Shown: positions 1 through 13,514 of the stretch, piece by piece
Position numbering within the stretch: position 1 is the first letter of the stretch
How the letters are laid out: the number at the start of each line of letters is the position of its first letter
Origin: Glandiceps talaboti
Lineage: Eukaryota; Hemichordata; Enteropneusta; Spengelidae
Direction of reading: 5' to 3'
Assembly (NCBI RefSeq): GCF_964340395.1
Contig: NC_135562.1
Coordinates: forward strand, 1,197,501-1,261,500
Length of the DNA: 64,000 nt
Notes under the pieces: model-generated
What the model was told of the DNA's origin: nothing
The model's database searches: none
What the model saw: only the letters and a program-made list of their open reading frames with translations
Translations under genes and position numbers: made by a program

Positions 1-198
1 ATGCCAGAGACGGATTAGGTGGCAGAGCTTGGTGTATCCGTCACGAAGTGGCAGTTGACTCATCTTTTGGCCTTGTGTTATCACCGTATTAATGGTTCAC
101 GAGGGACAATGCAGGAGAAAAATGCCCCGCAACGTCATCGAGTATTGGGATGGAGAAAGACTCCAACACAGTTCTATGATGTTTATCTATATTGAATC

Positions 199-1255
199 GT
201 AGTTCATTTACAGGCAGATAGCACGACTTTTTTAAAAGGTATACATTTTTCGTAATTGAATTATTTTACATTTCTTTGCAAATTGTATCTGTCATCACAA
301 CTACATCCATTGCAACACTGTATATAGCTTTGTAGAGTCTACGAAGTTATTAATCCCAGAAAAGAAGTTCGTAGGGCAGATGTTCTAAATGTGCTTCCAA
401 CGTCTAAAATAGTGAATTTACTCTAACCACCCGGTAGAGAACTAGTCCCCTCCTTATACGTCATTATCATTCTCACAATGATACTGCTCATAGCCTTTTA
501 CAAAGACATTACAATCCATATGATATTACCACATCTATTTCAAAAGTTGAAAATTTCATAAACAAATATTGATGCTAACAGGATACGGTGCGTTTTTTGA
601 TAACATAGTGCAAGTACGTCAATATTGTACAACAACTCTGATTCTACCTGAGGAATAATAGCATCTTCAATTTAGAACTTTTGCTGTTATTGGGGTCGAT
701 TTCTCCCGAGCATTTTGGCATCACAAATATACTTTAATTTTGTAGCTATTTGATGTGACTGACAAACTCCTCTTTCCCGGCCCCCAAACAATAATTGAGC
801 ATCAAATCTGCCTAGGCAGATCACGTACTATAGCAATCACATTTGAGATTTTACTGTTGCCCACAAATTGAGTGTTGCATTATTTGGAGTTCATAACGTT
901 TCCCGGCTTCTTGCCCACAAGGTTCGGGAGCGATCAACTCCAACCAGGAAAAATATTGCCATAACTGATATAACCATAAATCATTTTTCAATATTTCAAC
1001 ATTGCATCGTTTGACATTGAAATATTCATAATTTGTTCATTTCTATAAGCAAATAATTCCAGTTTACATTATCAGCACAGCAAGAAAAGACAACTGCAGA
1101 GATAGGATACTAGTACCCTGGGGCACTTACGTGCTCGTACAAAGAAATCTGTGGAAACGCATTCCTATTCTGTTGGTTCATTGTACACGAGGTACACGTT
1201 TTAAAGGTGGAAATATTCATTTGCTGGGTTTGAGATATTTGGCTTGCCTTTCTGT
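199..1255. other. Unique AT-rich DNA, no feature recognised
   Basis: I see no repeat, RNA gene or convincing exon here. A short in-frame stretch ending in TGCAA before GTACGT (582-613) has splice-like flanks but is too short to carry weight. Confidence 0.5.
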
Positions 1256-1335
1256 CACACGCCCAAGGCCCTGTTGACCCCTTAACTTAGCCATCCACAC
1301 GCCCAAGGCCCTGTTGACCCCTTAACTTAGCCATC
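1256..1335. repeat. Perfect 40-bp tandem duplication
   Basis: Two head-to-tail copies (1256-1295 and 1296-1335) are identical over 40 bp; each begins CACACGCCCAAGG and ends TTAGCCATC. Identity without a single difference points to a recent slippage or duplication event. Confidence 0.97.
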
Positions 1336-4300
1336 TATATCTTATTGAACTCACTACAATGTTCAATTAATGTATGAATTAGAAAACTTGGACATAGAAA
1401 AGAGATAATTTCAGATATCCGTAGATCAGAAATGTTGTCGGAAGTAAGCAATATTCAGCCCAAAGGCTGCTGTAGCCTCAATATTTAAAGGCCAATATAA
1501 GTGAGACAGAGAGGGCTTTAATAGTCGCTCAGTACTTTCAATCGCCAAAACTCAAATATTTGAATATTCTGTAATTCTCGAATGCACAATTTACATCCAG
1601 TTCTACAGATTATGCGAACCGTTGAAATGATGGTTTGAAATTGACGAGATTTTCGTTATTTAATTTTCAATATTTGGTTTGAAAACCCTTGTGAATGAAA
1701 AAAATGAAGTAATTTTTGTTTAATCGTTAAAGTACACTTTTACATTGTAGTTAGTTATAAAAAAAATTGTACCTGGACTAAAATATAGCCAAACCACTCT
1801 GGATAGAGAATCTTCGCTAGGGTATTTTTCATGACAGTAGGCCCCTTTGTCATATTTATGAGAAACTTGACTGACAGCCCAAACCCCCACGAGACCGCCA
1901 TTGCTCAGTTGTCTGAGGCTATTCCACACAAGCATTCATTTCAAACTGTATTAACGGGCCTTCATTAACGTACAATCGAATAGATTATACTTTACTATAT
2001 CAGCACACCCATATCACCGTGATGTGCTATTATTTTACATATCGCTACACCTGCCCTTGTGTTTAGCTCAGAAATGATAAGCAAACAATCAGCGGCAAAT
2101 TTTCCCATCCTTTCCGATCGGATGCAGTATTGAATAGGGAGCACTTGTGCTATTGTCGATACCTGCGCATCTAGCGTCGTTTCTTTAAACGTCGGAGTCG
2201 AGAGGTCGAGTGCTTCCTTTCTTGTTCGCTTTTAAAACAATTTCACCTCACCACTGAAATGAAAAACGCGTATGATGGCATTCCTGATAATTGCGTAGGA
2301 GAACAAAGATGGCATATACTGCATTGGTATGTAAGAAAGAGACACCTTGTCTTCTGTTCTTTTTTTCTGTTATTAAGAAACGGTAAGCGTATTACTCTGT
2401 AAGCGGGCGTGGTACTGAATCTTAATTTGGCGAACATCGATTTGGCAAGCTCCCTAGGGAGGCCAATGTGGATACACTAAAAGGTCAACCGTGTTTGAAT
2501 TTTACATCACATCAGCCGTGCGCGCATAAAACAAGCCGAATTACTGCTCCTACATGTTAATAAGGTATAGGCAGGCTGAAACGAAGCTCACACGGACACT
2601 TCCTCTCCGGTTCCCCGCCCTATTGAAATATTACCCTTTGAATATGTGGCTAGGACACCCTCTCCTTAATCCACGGACATTTGGTACTCTCCGTTGGCTA
2701 ATGCTTTTATTTTCATCGTGTCTTTCTGCACTGCAAGCCTATATGGACGACTGAATGAAAATTGACGTTGGAATATATACAGCATGGCAAACTAAATGTG
2801 TCTCTTAACCAGTGAATACTGTTAACGTACTTTTGGAATAGAACCATTTAGATTGTTCTCTACATTATGTTATTTTTAACAGGGTATGAACATTGTTGGC
2901 CAAGAACGGCAACCCGGAGGGATTTTCAACGAGCAAACGCCCCCGCTCACCTAGAAGATGATGACAGGCGAAGACATCAAATTTCACCTGCATACATCGC
3001 AATGAAACAAAGAAGCCATATTCGTCCAGCACGGATTACTCTAACCTTCAACACCGAATTATATATCCCACAGTGTATTGTCCTCAAATCGGGTTAGAAA
3101 TCTCAAAGTCTTAGCAATTTGCTGCCAAAAAGGAGAGAGATGGAAGACACGGCTCTGAATCATGGTTTGGAAGATCCATATATGTCCTAAACAGACGAAG
3201 AATATATCTTGTTCTAAGTGTTCACGGCGGTCCTTGATTTTTTGCGTAAAATCCAATTAAGGCACGCGGTGAATGCCAAGAACGAAGATGTTAAATCATC
3301 AAAAGAAAATCTCTTGAAAAATTGCGTAAGTATTTTCAATAAAATCTAATTTGATGCATGTCGCTGTAATATCAATTCTCCAGCTTTGCGTGAATGTCCA
3401 CAATCGGCTCAAAATGATGTAATCGTGTTGTTGTAAAGCGCACTTCTTTAGTACTTTACTAGTCTTTGAGAATATTTGCTGTGATAAGAACTTCTTCTAT
3501 ACATACAGTAAAATTTCTTCTTCCAAAGCTTTCGCTATCTCTACTATATGCTTAGTTCCGCTTACTGTTCGGCTCAGTCTCCTGTTGGTTGCTTATCTTT
3601 CACTCTGCACATGGGCTAGCTAGATACCCATCTAGTTTCAATATTTTATGCATAAGTATTCTTCCTTCCATTGCCTGGATTTTAGATTCCCATTTGGTAA
3701 ACTCATCAGTTATGCTGTCAAAAGCAGGCGGATTTTGGTCTCTTGAGCACACACGTTTACATTATTCGTGAGACACAAAATTCACCGGTTCGGACTACCT
3801 CTCGCTTAGCCTCATCACTGTCAAATAAATCTAACGAAAAATTTGAAAGTCCGTTTTGAAGAATTTCCTAATCTATGTCATCGATTTTAACCTATAATGT
3901 TGACAAGTATTGGCGGGAAATAGTGTGTTCGTCAGCTTTAATCTAACATAAAATTTGAAGAAAAAAAGACGACTTTTATTCAAATTATTTTGGGCGCGAA
4001 AACGCGGAGTACCTAAAAAATCAAAAGGTTAAAAGTCGATAGAGCTAGCTAGATGCTCAAATTGTTGTGAATAGAAAAGAGGCCGACCGAAAATGCCGTA
4101 TTTGCCGTAGTTAAACTTCGAATATTTTTGCTGAGGTTGAACATAAAATTGTGAGTTAAAAAAGATTGACGAGAACACAGAACCCTGAGTTTGCACAACA
4201 GCAGGTGTAGACAATGACATCGTATATTTTATGTACATAAAGACGCTCGGTGTTATAAATATTATGAATTTGAACTAAGTCGTTTTCTTCTCAAATTAGC

Positions 4301-5510
4301 AGATGGTTGTGTGTGAATCATTTTTTATTATTGTTAATTTGAGAGTTAAAATCCCTCCTTTGATGCATAGGCATGATGTATATGGTTACAGAAAGTATAT
4401 AAACCGGTTAAAATGACTATTTTGGTTTTCGTATCTTCAAACATATAACAAGAATGCTGTTACACGACCAATTCACGGACATTTTAAACTTTATACAGAA
4501 CTGTATTTAGAACTATAGGCAATAAAGTGCAACCTTGAAATTTTACGACTGAGAAATTCAGACAATGAATTATTACTGCTCGTATACAGACATTAGGCAG
4601 TGTAGAGAGAATGAGAGGGAGAGCTGAGAGAATTCTAATGTATGCCGTCGGTCATGTATTGACCTTTGACCTTCTCATAAAAAAATCTGATTTCAATTAA
4701 GATTTTGATTGGCAGTCTGATTAATGACAATTAAGAAACTAACATCTCACTTAAATATTCATACAATCCAATCACTGCAATTAACTAAGTATTGTTTGTT
4801 ATCATGAGAAGACAAAACGCTCCTTGTCATTAGTCTTCAAAATGAAATGTATTCCTCATTAACTTTTCACATTAGACTTTCTAATTTTATCTACGGAATG
4901 AGATAATGCGCAAAGATACAGTGCGCATACATGTAGTTGCACTCTACGTAAGCCGAAATAGACTTCTGACAGCAGGCATTATAGTATAAAGGGTTGAGAT
5001 GAACAGACCGTTATTTGCAGACACATCGAAATATTAACTTTCAAATTAAAGGAAAACTCCTGGGACATGCGCAGATCACCTGATTGTAAATATTAGCTAT
5101 ATCAAGTCAATGGTAGTCATTGTTATACCAATTGGTATATATCTAGTAATATTGCAAAGCCTATTGCAAAACCTTCAAACTTGTACAAATGTATTTTGTA
5201 TGATTCTACATAAAATTCCACGTTTGTAGCTAGGATGTTTTTGTTTTTTAATTTTAGTTTTGCTGCGAGATTTCTTTGTCATTTACCCTATGTATTTATA
5301 TGTGGCCTTAAGTTCTATACACGGTTGATAAATTGTACAATACACGATTGTCTTATTTTTAAGGTGTGGTAGAGCGGCACGTCCTCAAATGTGTATCTTT
5401 GAAGTTAACTTTCGAACAAAATATTAAATGAACAATCTATTAAAGGTTTCGTCTTGATATGTTCGTTTTGATATCCTACATGTAATATTTGTGTTAAATA
5501 TTGTCATCGC
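1336..5510. other. Long AT-rich stretch without a firm gene
   Basis: No repeat array or RNA gene is seen. Two pieces have exon-like borders on the plus strand: an acceptor-like pyrimidine tract before 2882, and a 64-bp segment 3262-3325 that ends at a GTAAGT donor and reads HAVNAKNEDVKSSKENLLKN in one frame. Both are short enough to be chance. A GCGGGAAA (E2F-like) octamer lies at 3913-3920. Confidence 0.45.
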
Positions 5511-5550
5511 TAATTCATAGTAATTTATCATAATTCATAGTAATTCATCA
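5511..5550. repeat. 20-bp tandem duplication
   Basis: Two adjacent 20-bp copies (5511-5530, 5531-5550) share TAATTCATAGTAAT and differ at one base. Confidence 0.9.
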
Positions 5551-8500
5551 TATTTTGCAAGAATTCACATCAATCAGAATTGATCATTAACGAGAGACGA
5601 CTGATTCATAGTAAGAAAAAATATTGGTAAAAAAAATTACCCCATAAAATCAAAATAATACATCTTTGTATTTCCAAATAGCATTATTTTATATGACATT
5701 GGAGCTATACTATGCTAATATTTGACAACTACTTTGACATCCAATGGGTTGATATCATCTCTTTATAACAACAATTACTTACTAAGACATGAAATCAGTC
5801 AACAAAGTAACAGTATGTATGGTTTTAGCGCCCCGGATAAAAATATACCGGCGGGGGAGGGGGAAGGGGGAGTATATTATTGTTTGTTCCTCGAGGGAAA
5901 AGAATCAAAATTCTCATCATTTTGTCACATGAGGATAATAATTGTTTTTTTTTGTATTGAATCGGATATTCAAATGACCACACAGAATGACAACTGAACC
6001 AATAATATAGGTTTTGAGGGACGGGGCGGGGGTTGAACAGACACGGGTCATTATTACTTCAAGTTGTAAAATTATAAAATGCTTCATCATTTCTTTGTAT
6101 TTATGGTTTAGTAGATCGACAATTGCTTGCCTTTTAGATTACAATATATGACGTCACTATATATATATAATGTCAACCTCTCTTTCTCACAGTATAGTCA
6201 AACGTTTCTGATGTCGTTGAAGCTGCTTCGTTCTCAAACTCTAACATGAAAGACCGTGGGATTACAATGTCAAAACGCAAGTGCACGTAAATGTAAAATT
6301 AAAGAATTTGAAAGTTATCATGTGCATATTTATGCTATCTCTGTAAGTTAGTCCTTAATGATTGGTAAATTAGTCCTTAATGATTGGTTGATCTCTGTTA
6401 GTTAGTCCTTAATGATTGGTTGAAAAATATAATTTTTGAGTGAACTGTAATATTATGGACACGCTCGTTAAGGTGATATAATTCACTTAAAGTTGCTGTG
6501 TTAGCTTTCCAATTACTTCTGCCTTGCTGATTGGATGAAAGGATAAAATCAAATTTGACTTCAATGTCGACTCCTCCACAATATTATGGCAAAAAATACA
6601 TTATTTGAATCGAAATTGCACTCAAAAGCTGACTTAGAGAACACAAATTACATCGGCTAGGTATTACCTGAATGATAGAGAGCAGAGATTAGTATCGTTA
6701 TGAATCAGCGATAAAAATATCGATAACGTACACTATACCCACAGTTCTAATCTACGCTATTTCTGCACGAGTAACTTGATTGCAATCTCTGATAAATTAT
6801 GCTTTCACTCGCAACAAGGCGATTGAATGTTTTGAGTTGGTTTTCACCTAGGGTCAATTGTCGTCTAGATTGGATCGTTTTGGTAAGCTGACGAACGTGT
6901 AATTGGGTTTGTTGTAAAAAATTCAAATGTAACGACTTCACCAAAACAATTTGAAGGGGGAGTCTTTCTAAATTGAGACTCAGTTATTGGATTCAAATTT
7001 GCCATATATGTAACCGTTATGGCGTCCATGATTCCTCCACTATTAGATTGTGACTTTTAGTAATGGATGCAAGTGAAAGTATATCGTCTCGTTCAATAGT
7101 GAATCTGCTGACGAAATAACAGCCTCGTTCGCCAAACAAAGATCAGCAGCATTTGATTTTGAGGAGATTTTTAAAGTGAATTGTGCTTTGACAATAAAAG
7201 ACGTCAGAATTTGTTGCTGCTTTGAACTGAGCTAAAAAAAAAGCAATGAAAGAATTCTGGGCACTATCAGATACGTTTGGAAAAAACCGTATCCGAAATG
7301 TTTTAAAAAAATCAAATGGTGAACCAACTCTGTTGTCTACATATTGAAATAAGATATGTTGTTTGTTACTCGAACTGTGCGGGCGCAGGGGGAAGTGGTG
7401 TGAACGATATTTTTTGAAATAAAAAAATCAGACGATGTTTTTGGCGCCAAATTTTTTATAGTTTAGTATAATGAGTCTTTTGCACTTACTTTTTAGCACA
7501 CATCAACTTTATTTTTACCAATCTGACGTCACAGAATAGGAAATAATCCATATTATGACAACATTATGAAATAAAAGTGATTGAAATGCAACTTTTTCGT
7601 GAGAATTCTTATCTGCATATTGTATATGTGTTATTGTAAAGGTTAAATAGTAAAGATTTATAAATGTTAATATTTTTTTTGCTTTTAATGAAATTCAGTC
7701 CCTAGAGGTGCACTCTTTCTTAATGAAAGTCAAACTGTTAGATTGTATGTTACTCGTGATGGATTGCAGTGACGCCCGACCAACAATTTATCTGCTTCGA
7801 CATTTTTGGGAAAGTGAGACGTGGTGCCGTGTGTCATTCATATATCAACGGCATTTGATTTTGTACGGATTATTAACCGACTAATATTTGATGAATAAAA
7901 TCTTAAACCAATATGTATCTATCGATTTATTTATCTTTACACCAGCTGACTCACCGACTTTCAGCTTTACAAGTCTTAAAATATAATACACGCACGATGA
8001 GCAAATAAAAATAGAAATGAACAGTTTGAGATAAATGGACACTATGAAGGTAGAAAACGCCAGAATTGTAAACAGTGAGATGTACTAGTAGAGACAGCGT
8101 ATAAAACGCTTTGTTCATTGGAAAGAAACTGGTTAATTGAACGACTCTTGTTACACGTTGGCTTTGAGTTGGTTACATTAACAGGTCACTCTCAACAGAA
8201 TAACTCTCTAAAACCGAATAATCAGTTTTTGTAATCATGACAGTCAGCGAAATGATGATTACATTTCAGAAGAAGTTTGAGTTAAATATTGTACATGAGG
8301 CGCGAAATGTACACAGCTTAATTGACATTGATTTTATGCTTGTAGTACCAATGGTATTGTACAATTGTAAATAAATGCAGAGATAGTTGAAAAGTGACAG
8401 GTCTTGTTAGTTTACCACTCCTGGCTATAAAATATAATTTAGATGCAAGGCGTTTGCTAAATATTGAACTTCTAGTTGATTATATTGGGGTAACCATGGC

Positions 8501-9169
8501 TACTGAACAATAAATTGTACCCTCTTGTTGAGTAGCGAAGAATTCCCATCTAAATCGTATGGGTAATACTTGTCCTTTTTCTGTATATTTTTGTGCGTCA
8601 ACTTTTTATGTTTTGAAATCGGTTATCTCGGTCAATGAATATTATTTAGACTTTGAATCTACAAGGGATTAAATTGACCAAAATACGTACGATTTAGATT
8701 ATTATTGTAGAACGTCTGCGAAGTAAGGTGATTGAATAACACGATAAATTGAAATTATTATTTTGGATTCGTATTAACATTATATTGTCGGTGTCCTTTA
8801 CAGAATTCGTTTGACGTTCATTGTCGATAATTTTTTTTTATAAGTGTACACAGTGTCAATCTAATTTTGTTGTTTTCTTAAAATACGTCATTAATACATC
8901 ATTGGTTTGAAAGTTCCTCCAACCAATTGGAATATCGTGTCTCATTTCGCTCCTGGTCACGAAATTGCATAGGTGTTGTTGATAACCGTATTGTACAAGG
9001 CGAGGTTATCGTCGTCAGCTAGTGTTGAATTTCCCCGGCGGCTTCACAACTAGAAAATAACTCGCATAATCCTTAATGAAATTCCGTCATCTGTACAGAG
9101 ATTTGATTAAGATTCAGAGTGACGATCGAATCAGCCTCAATTTGACATGCAAATTCTATATGTCAAATT
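5551..9169. other. Unique AT-rich DNA with two CRE-like octamers
   Basis: Apart from the short repeat at 6337-6422, nothing structured is seen. TGACGTCA occurs at 6149-6156 and 7524-7531. No open frame has convincing composition plus splice or start context. Confidence 0.5.
6337..6422. repeat. Short interrupted tandem repeat, three copies
   Basis: The segment TTAGTCCTTAATGATTGGT occurs three times (about 6348, 6370 and 6404). Copies one and three are preceded by ATCTCTGT-AGT, so the larger repeating unit is about 55 bp with an internal copy. Confidence 0.9.
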
Positions 9170-9810
9170 CTGTCAATTTGCTATGGATTTGCATACTCTT
9201 GGAATGTGAATGGTTAACCCTTCTTGTAATTGTCGCGTCAAAAGTAAGAGTAGATTTGTGACAAATATTTGACTATGAGTGATCAAATTTGTATAGAAAG
9301 TAAAATTTCACAGAAAACTAAGAAAATTTACTTTTTTTATAAGTCTGTCTAATTGCAACGGATTTGTATGACCGTGAATCTGAACGGTTAATCCTTCTTG
9401 TAATATTTTTCCCGCCAAATTGCTCTGTACATGACGAAATCAAAGTAAATGATGGGTTGAACTCTCGGCGCAAATTCTTACGAATTGCCCTTTGATCAAC
9501 ATTTGACCGAGGGTGATCAAATTAGTATGGAATGTGATATTTACCGAAGACCAAGAAAATTCAGAGTTAAATTTATGTAGATTCGCCCTTTAATTCAGAA
9601 CGGTTGACCCTGCCTGTAAAAATTATAACGCAAAATTTTACTATGCATATATTTTTCGTATTTAGTAAATTTTGACGACATTAAGGTAAATTCTAGATTG
9701 AACTCACAGCATCGACACTGACAAGTAGATATATGTCATAAACATTTGATCAGAAATGAACAAATTTGTCAAAAATGTTGTATTTACAGAAAATCTGCAA
9801 AATTATGTAG
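9170..9810. repeat. Old, strongly diverged tandem repeat, ~230-bp unit
   Basis: Three successive segments (about 9170-9335, 9340-9565 and 9566-9810) share the same ordered landmarks: GGATTTG or GATTCG, then GAACGGTTAA-CCTTCTTGTAA, then a CATTTGA-GAG-GATCAAATT block, then a T-rich end with CAGAAAA-CTAAGAAAATT. The first copy is shorter and lacks the central part. Copies agree only patchily, so the duplication is old. No reading frame is shared between copies. Confidence 0.65.
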
Positions 9811-10840
9811 TAGAGACGAAACACCCATGTGAGGCACCTCAATCGTGTTTAATCTCATCGGTACACTAAATTTCAATCTGGTAAGATTTATAACACTCAC
9901 TGCTCTTTGATTTATGATGTCATCCTCACCTTCGGTCATTCATCTTTTACCACTTTCCATATTTGACTGATTGATTGTACCGTCAAAAACTTTACCTCCA
10001 ATTTCTCTTCATCAACTTTTTGTCACATTCTAGAAAATATTTCAGCGGAATTAAAATCACACGGATTTTCTCTAATTCTAAAATAAAGTGTAAATGATTA
10101 AGAAGACCTGACGGATAGTACAGTGGTATCTCATTTGTTTTTCTCTTACTATTGCGCATGTGCGATAGAAATATATCATCTCACGTGTGCCCTTTGACCT
10201 CAATGATATTGAATATTGCTTCGATGGATTCACATTGCTTCAGTGGATTCACTTTGAGTAATCTATTACAAAGGTCAAATGAGAGCATATTGAAAAAATG
10301 CCATATTAATTTGTAGAAAGAAGTCAAATTTGATATACTAGGAGATTCCAAGTTTTGATCAAGGTGGGCTTCAGTTCATCCGATTGTTGTCAAGTCAAGC
10401 AATGATCAGGTGATTGCTTTCAAGTTCAAGTTGCAATACAATCGCAGCGAAATGTTCATTGTATGTGACAACATGGATTCTACTTGAAACAAAGTGTCCC
10501 AATTTGTCGATGAAAAGATGAAATTTGTCTTCCCAAATCTACATTAATCGGCATGTATTTGTTTTCAGAATCAAAATCAAATTAATGAATGTATATCGTG
10601 ATGTCAGCAGAGCTACACGTTTTATGAAGTGCCACTCCCTCCAAAATACATCACTTTATAACATTTAATTAAAACTGTGTTGATTTTCAGCCAATTAGCA
10701 AGTTTTGTGCCTGTCAACATGGTTGTTTTTATTGTTTATTAGGTCTGATCTATCAATTTCTTTTAGAAGTGTTTGTAACCCACAAGAGGAGGAATACATA
10801 CTTTAGACAAATTACCATGGTAGAGAACCTAATAGAAATG
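9811..10840. other. Unique AT-rich DNA
   Basis: No supported feature. A frame open from about 10691 into the TA microsatellite follows a TTTTCAG acceptor-like site but has no other support. Confidence 0.45.
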
Positions 10841-10936
10841 TATATATATATATATATATATAGTATTACTCTCTGCCACTGCGGTATAGAGCACTGTCTT
10901 AGCAGATTGATACTCACCGAGTTATATATATATATA
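10841..10936. repeat. Two TA microsatellites flanking a tRNA-like fragment
   Basis: A (TA)11 run at 10841-10862 and a shorter one at 10922-10936 bracket 59 bp. The enclosed piece contains GCGGTATAGAGCACTGTCTT, which looks like a tRNA D-arm region (compare the GGTAGAGCAC of many tRNAs). No B box (GGTTCGAATCC-like) is present, so it is not an intact tRNA. It may be the head of a degraded SINE. Confidence 0.6.
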
Positions 10937-11112
10937 CAGGCATAACGTATACATATAAAATCGACATATACAAAGGTATATGTTAAAAGTCGTCAATGAA
11001 TCATTATTTACAAAACGTAATCATACAAATATCTAGCCTTAAACTTACTTTCCCAAAGTGAAGAAAACGTTAGTACAATGCAATGTAGGTCTACCGCATG
11101 TAGCCGTAGAAG

Positions 11113-11113
<1 letters not shown>

Positions 11114-11201
<88 letters not shown>

Positions 11202-11218
11202 TACATACATACATACAT

Positions 11219-11251
<33 letters not shown>

Positions 11252-11310
11252 TACATACATACATACATACATACATACATACATACATACATACATACAT
11301 ACATACATAC
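11114..11310. repeat. Compound CA / CATA microsatellite
   Basis: (CA)n from 11114 to about 11197 is followed by (CATA)n, a short (CA)n, and (CATA)n again to 11310. Apparent reading frames through it on both strands are artefacts of the repeat. Confidence 0.98.
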
Positions 11311-13514
11311 CTTAACTGTTGAAAATAAATTACCCTTTAAAAATGTTATTTTACCTTTAACTTAACAAAGTCTAGCTAACAAATATTGACAGACAAATAG
11401 ACATCAATTTTGTGTCACGTGATAAATGGTTAACATCCTTAAGGCCAACGGATGCAGATGTTTAAACAAAAAAGGAGAAATTGAAATCGAGTAACAATAA
11501 GATGGGGAATAAAAACCAGTCTATGGTTAATATTTCAACATTAGATTCTTTCTTTGTTTTAGTTAGTGCTCAGTTTAATTTAATTCCTCCATTAGTAATT
11601 GTTTCTGATTGTGAGTTGACAACAACATCGTTCATAATTCACAAAAACGTTCATTGCATTTCCGTTATCAAAGAGTGAGTAAATGTCTGTTTAGTAATTC
11701 AACTTTTGTTGCCTTCATGGATTTATATATATGTATGACGTACGCCTTATTAGTGTATACAAACGAGTTGATTGGGAAACAATACCAAGCCTTTTAGTCA
11801 TCCTATAGTTCGAGTAGTACAATAAAACTTGCCTCTTTTTTAAATTTCCGCTCAGACAAGGTGAGATATTTCTTACTTTCAGAAATAAACTGCTAAATTC
11901 TATCAAATTAGACAATGGAAGTATTTTTTCGTGTCTTTAATTCATTCGTAGATTACACTGCATCATGGATGTCAGTTTCTTCTGTTATTTATTGTTTCAG
12001 CAATACTTAGAACCATTCTTTCAATTTAATTCGCTTTATTTAAACACATCTATCTAAGTACTATATTTAACCATGTCTGAGGGCTGCAAAAAGAAGCACA
12101 ACGTTTTGAGTTCAAGTTGATTGTTGTAACATTCATATCTATTATTCTAATAAAATGTCTTCACAGTAAACACTTCTAAATACAGTTAGACTTGAGTAAG
12201 AGACACCACGACAAACGTGGTTTTTTTAAAGAGGCAACGTAATTAGTGAAAAGCTCTTTTCTTTAAGTGGAAAAGACAATTTCATTTAAGCCACTCGAAT
12301 GAAAAATTGTCTTTCGAAGCCTTCATTAGGGAGATATAGGTTACATTCAGCTTTTGACTGTAGTTCAACTCAGACTACTATAATGATATTGTCACAGTGT
12401 ACAACCCACAAATATAAGTGGAGATCTTAAAAAAGACATCCTGACAGAACTTAGGTATTGTAACACTACAAATACGATTTCAAATTATATTTCAAGTGAA
12501 TCTAATGCGGTTTGTATTTGTAGCCCATTTTCGACCAGTTTTCATCATTGTGCAAACATGCACATACACAGTATCCGTATTTATACCATGCATGAGCCAA
12601 AAATATGGACTTTATACCTGATCGTTGAAAATAATAGTGACCTAAGGGTTTCGTCACTACTCGTCTAGTGACTTGTAGCGACAAAGATCCCTTGGGTCAC
12701 TCGTATTTCCTTGGCTGAAGGAAGAAATATTTTTGGGAATAACATTTAAGTACGCTTTACTTGTTGGAAAATATTAAATATAATTACAAAATGACAAAAG
12801 TAACCACCAAATTCGGCTGGGTGAATAGCGACTTTATTTGTACATGTAAAAACACAGTCAAGGTACTAGCTGTCAAGTATATGCCATCCTTTTGTTGGTG
12901 AATAGAGTGAAAACAATGGGTTTCGGACCAACGTAAGCGGTAGGTCGGTTTGTATTAGTGGTCGTACAGTTGTTATTAAAAGTAGACATGTACAGTGGTC
13001 GGTTTTTCATCGGTTTCCTACCATTAGTTTCTATAGACGGGGATAACTAATGATTCGATCGGTATTCAAAGGAAGCCTGTTTAAAAATTGGTCATTTTAG
13101 GCAGGTTTGCTGTTCAACAAAAAGCAAACAACAAACCAGTGAAGTAACATACAGTGTCCGTTTAAACAATGTATAAATGAACACGTGACCTTAACGAGAA
13201 GCGCCCTGGTTTATCCTTTTTCCCCCTTAAGACAATTCAGTATACATATGTATGTACTTGTCTTTGTCGGTATATGTGTTGTTTCTCCATTCTCTGACGT
13301 CATCAGTTCGGACATGAAAAACAGTTGTAATTTGACAGTGATTGACGTGTTTAAAACAAGGAAAAGAAACTCATCTGATAAAAGGCGATGTATTTGATTT
13401 GATTTGTTATCCCAGCAACAACACTTTAATAAGTAGTTGTTCTACGTTGAAATCGTAGACATACACATGAATTAAATATGAATGCAATCATGTAACCACG
13501 AACTGAACCTGTCA
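11311..13514. other. AT-rich DNA holding one dispersed repeat copy
   Basis: The only supported structure is the hairpin-core repeat at 12624-12750. TGACGTCA occurs at 13295-13302. No gene recognised. Confidence 0.5.
12624..12750 (+). repeat. Dispersed hairpin-core repeat, copy 1 (3' part only)
   Basis: This segment matches 28045-28160 and 57198-57325 in the same orientation. Its core is an imperfect hairpin at 12637-12700: GTGACCTAAGGG pairs with CCCTTGGGTCAC, with an inner TCACTAC / GTAGCGA pairing. The core is followed by the shared CTCGTATTTCCTTGGCTGAA and a GAAGAAATAT tract. The upstream half seen in the other two copies is not recognisable here. Confidence 0.85.

Noticed and set aside
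1-198. Frame at the window start reading LGVSVTKWQLTHLLALCYHR
   Set aside because: Protein-like and slightly GC-richer, but it has an in-frame TAG at 16-18, an unknown upstream context and no recognised family. It could be a decayed fragment; not strong enough to annotate.
10691-10947. ~85-codon frame after TTTTCAG
   Set aside because: It runs through a TA microsatellite and has no start codon, donor or family resemblance.
11008-11365. YVCM / THTH / YIHT repeat frames here and in all other ATGT, CA and CTGT tracts
   Set aside because: Simple translation of microsatellites, open in several frames on both strands.
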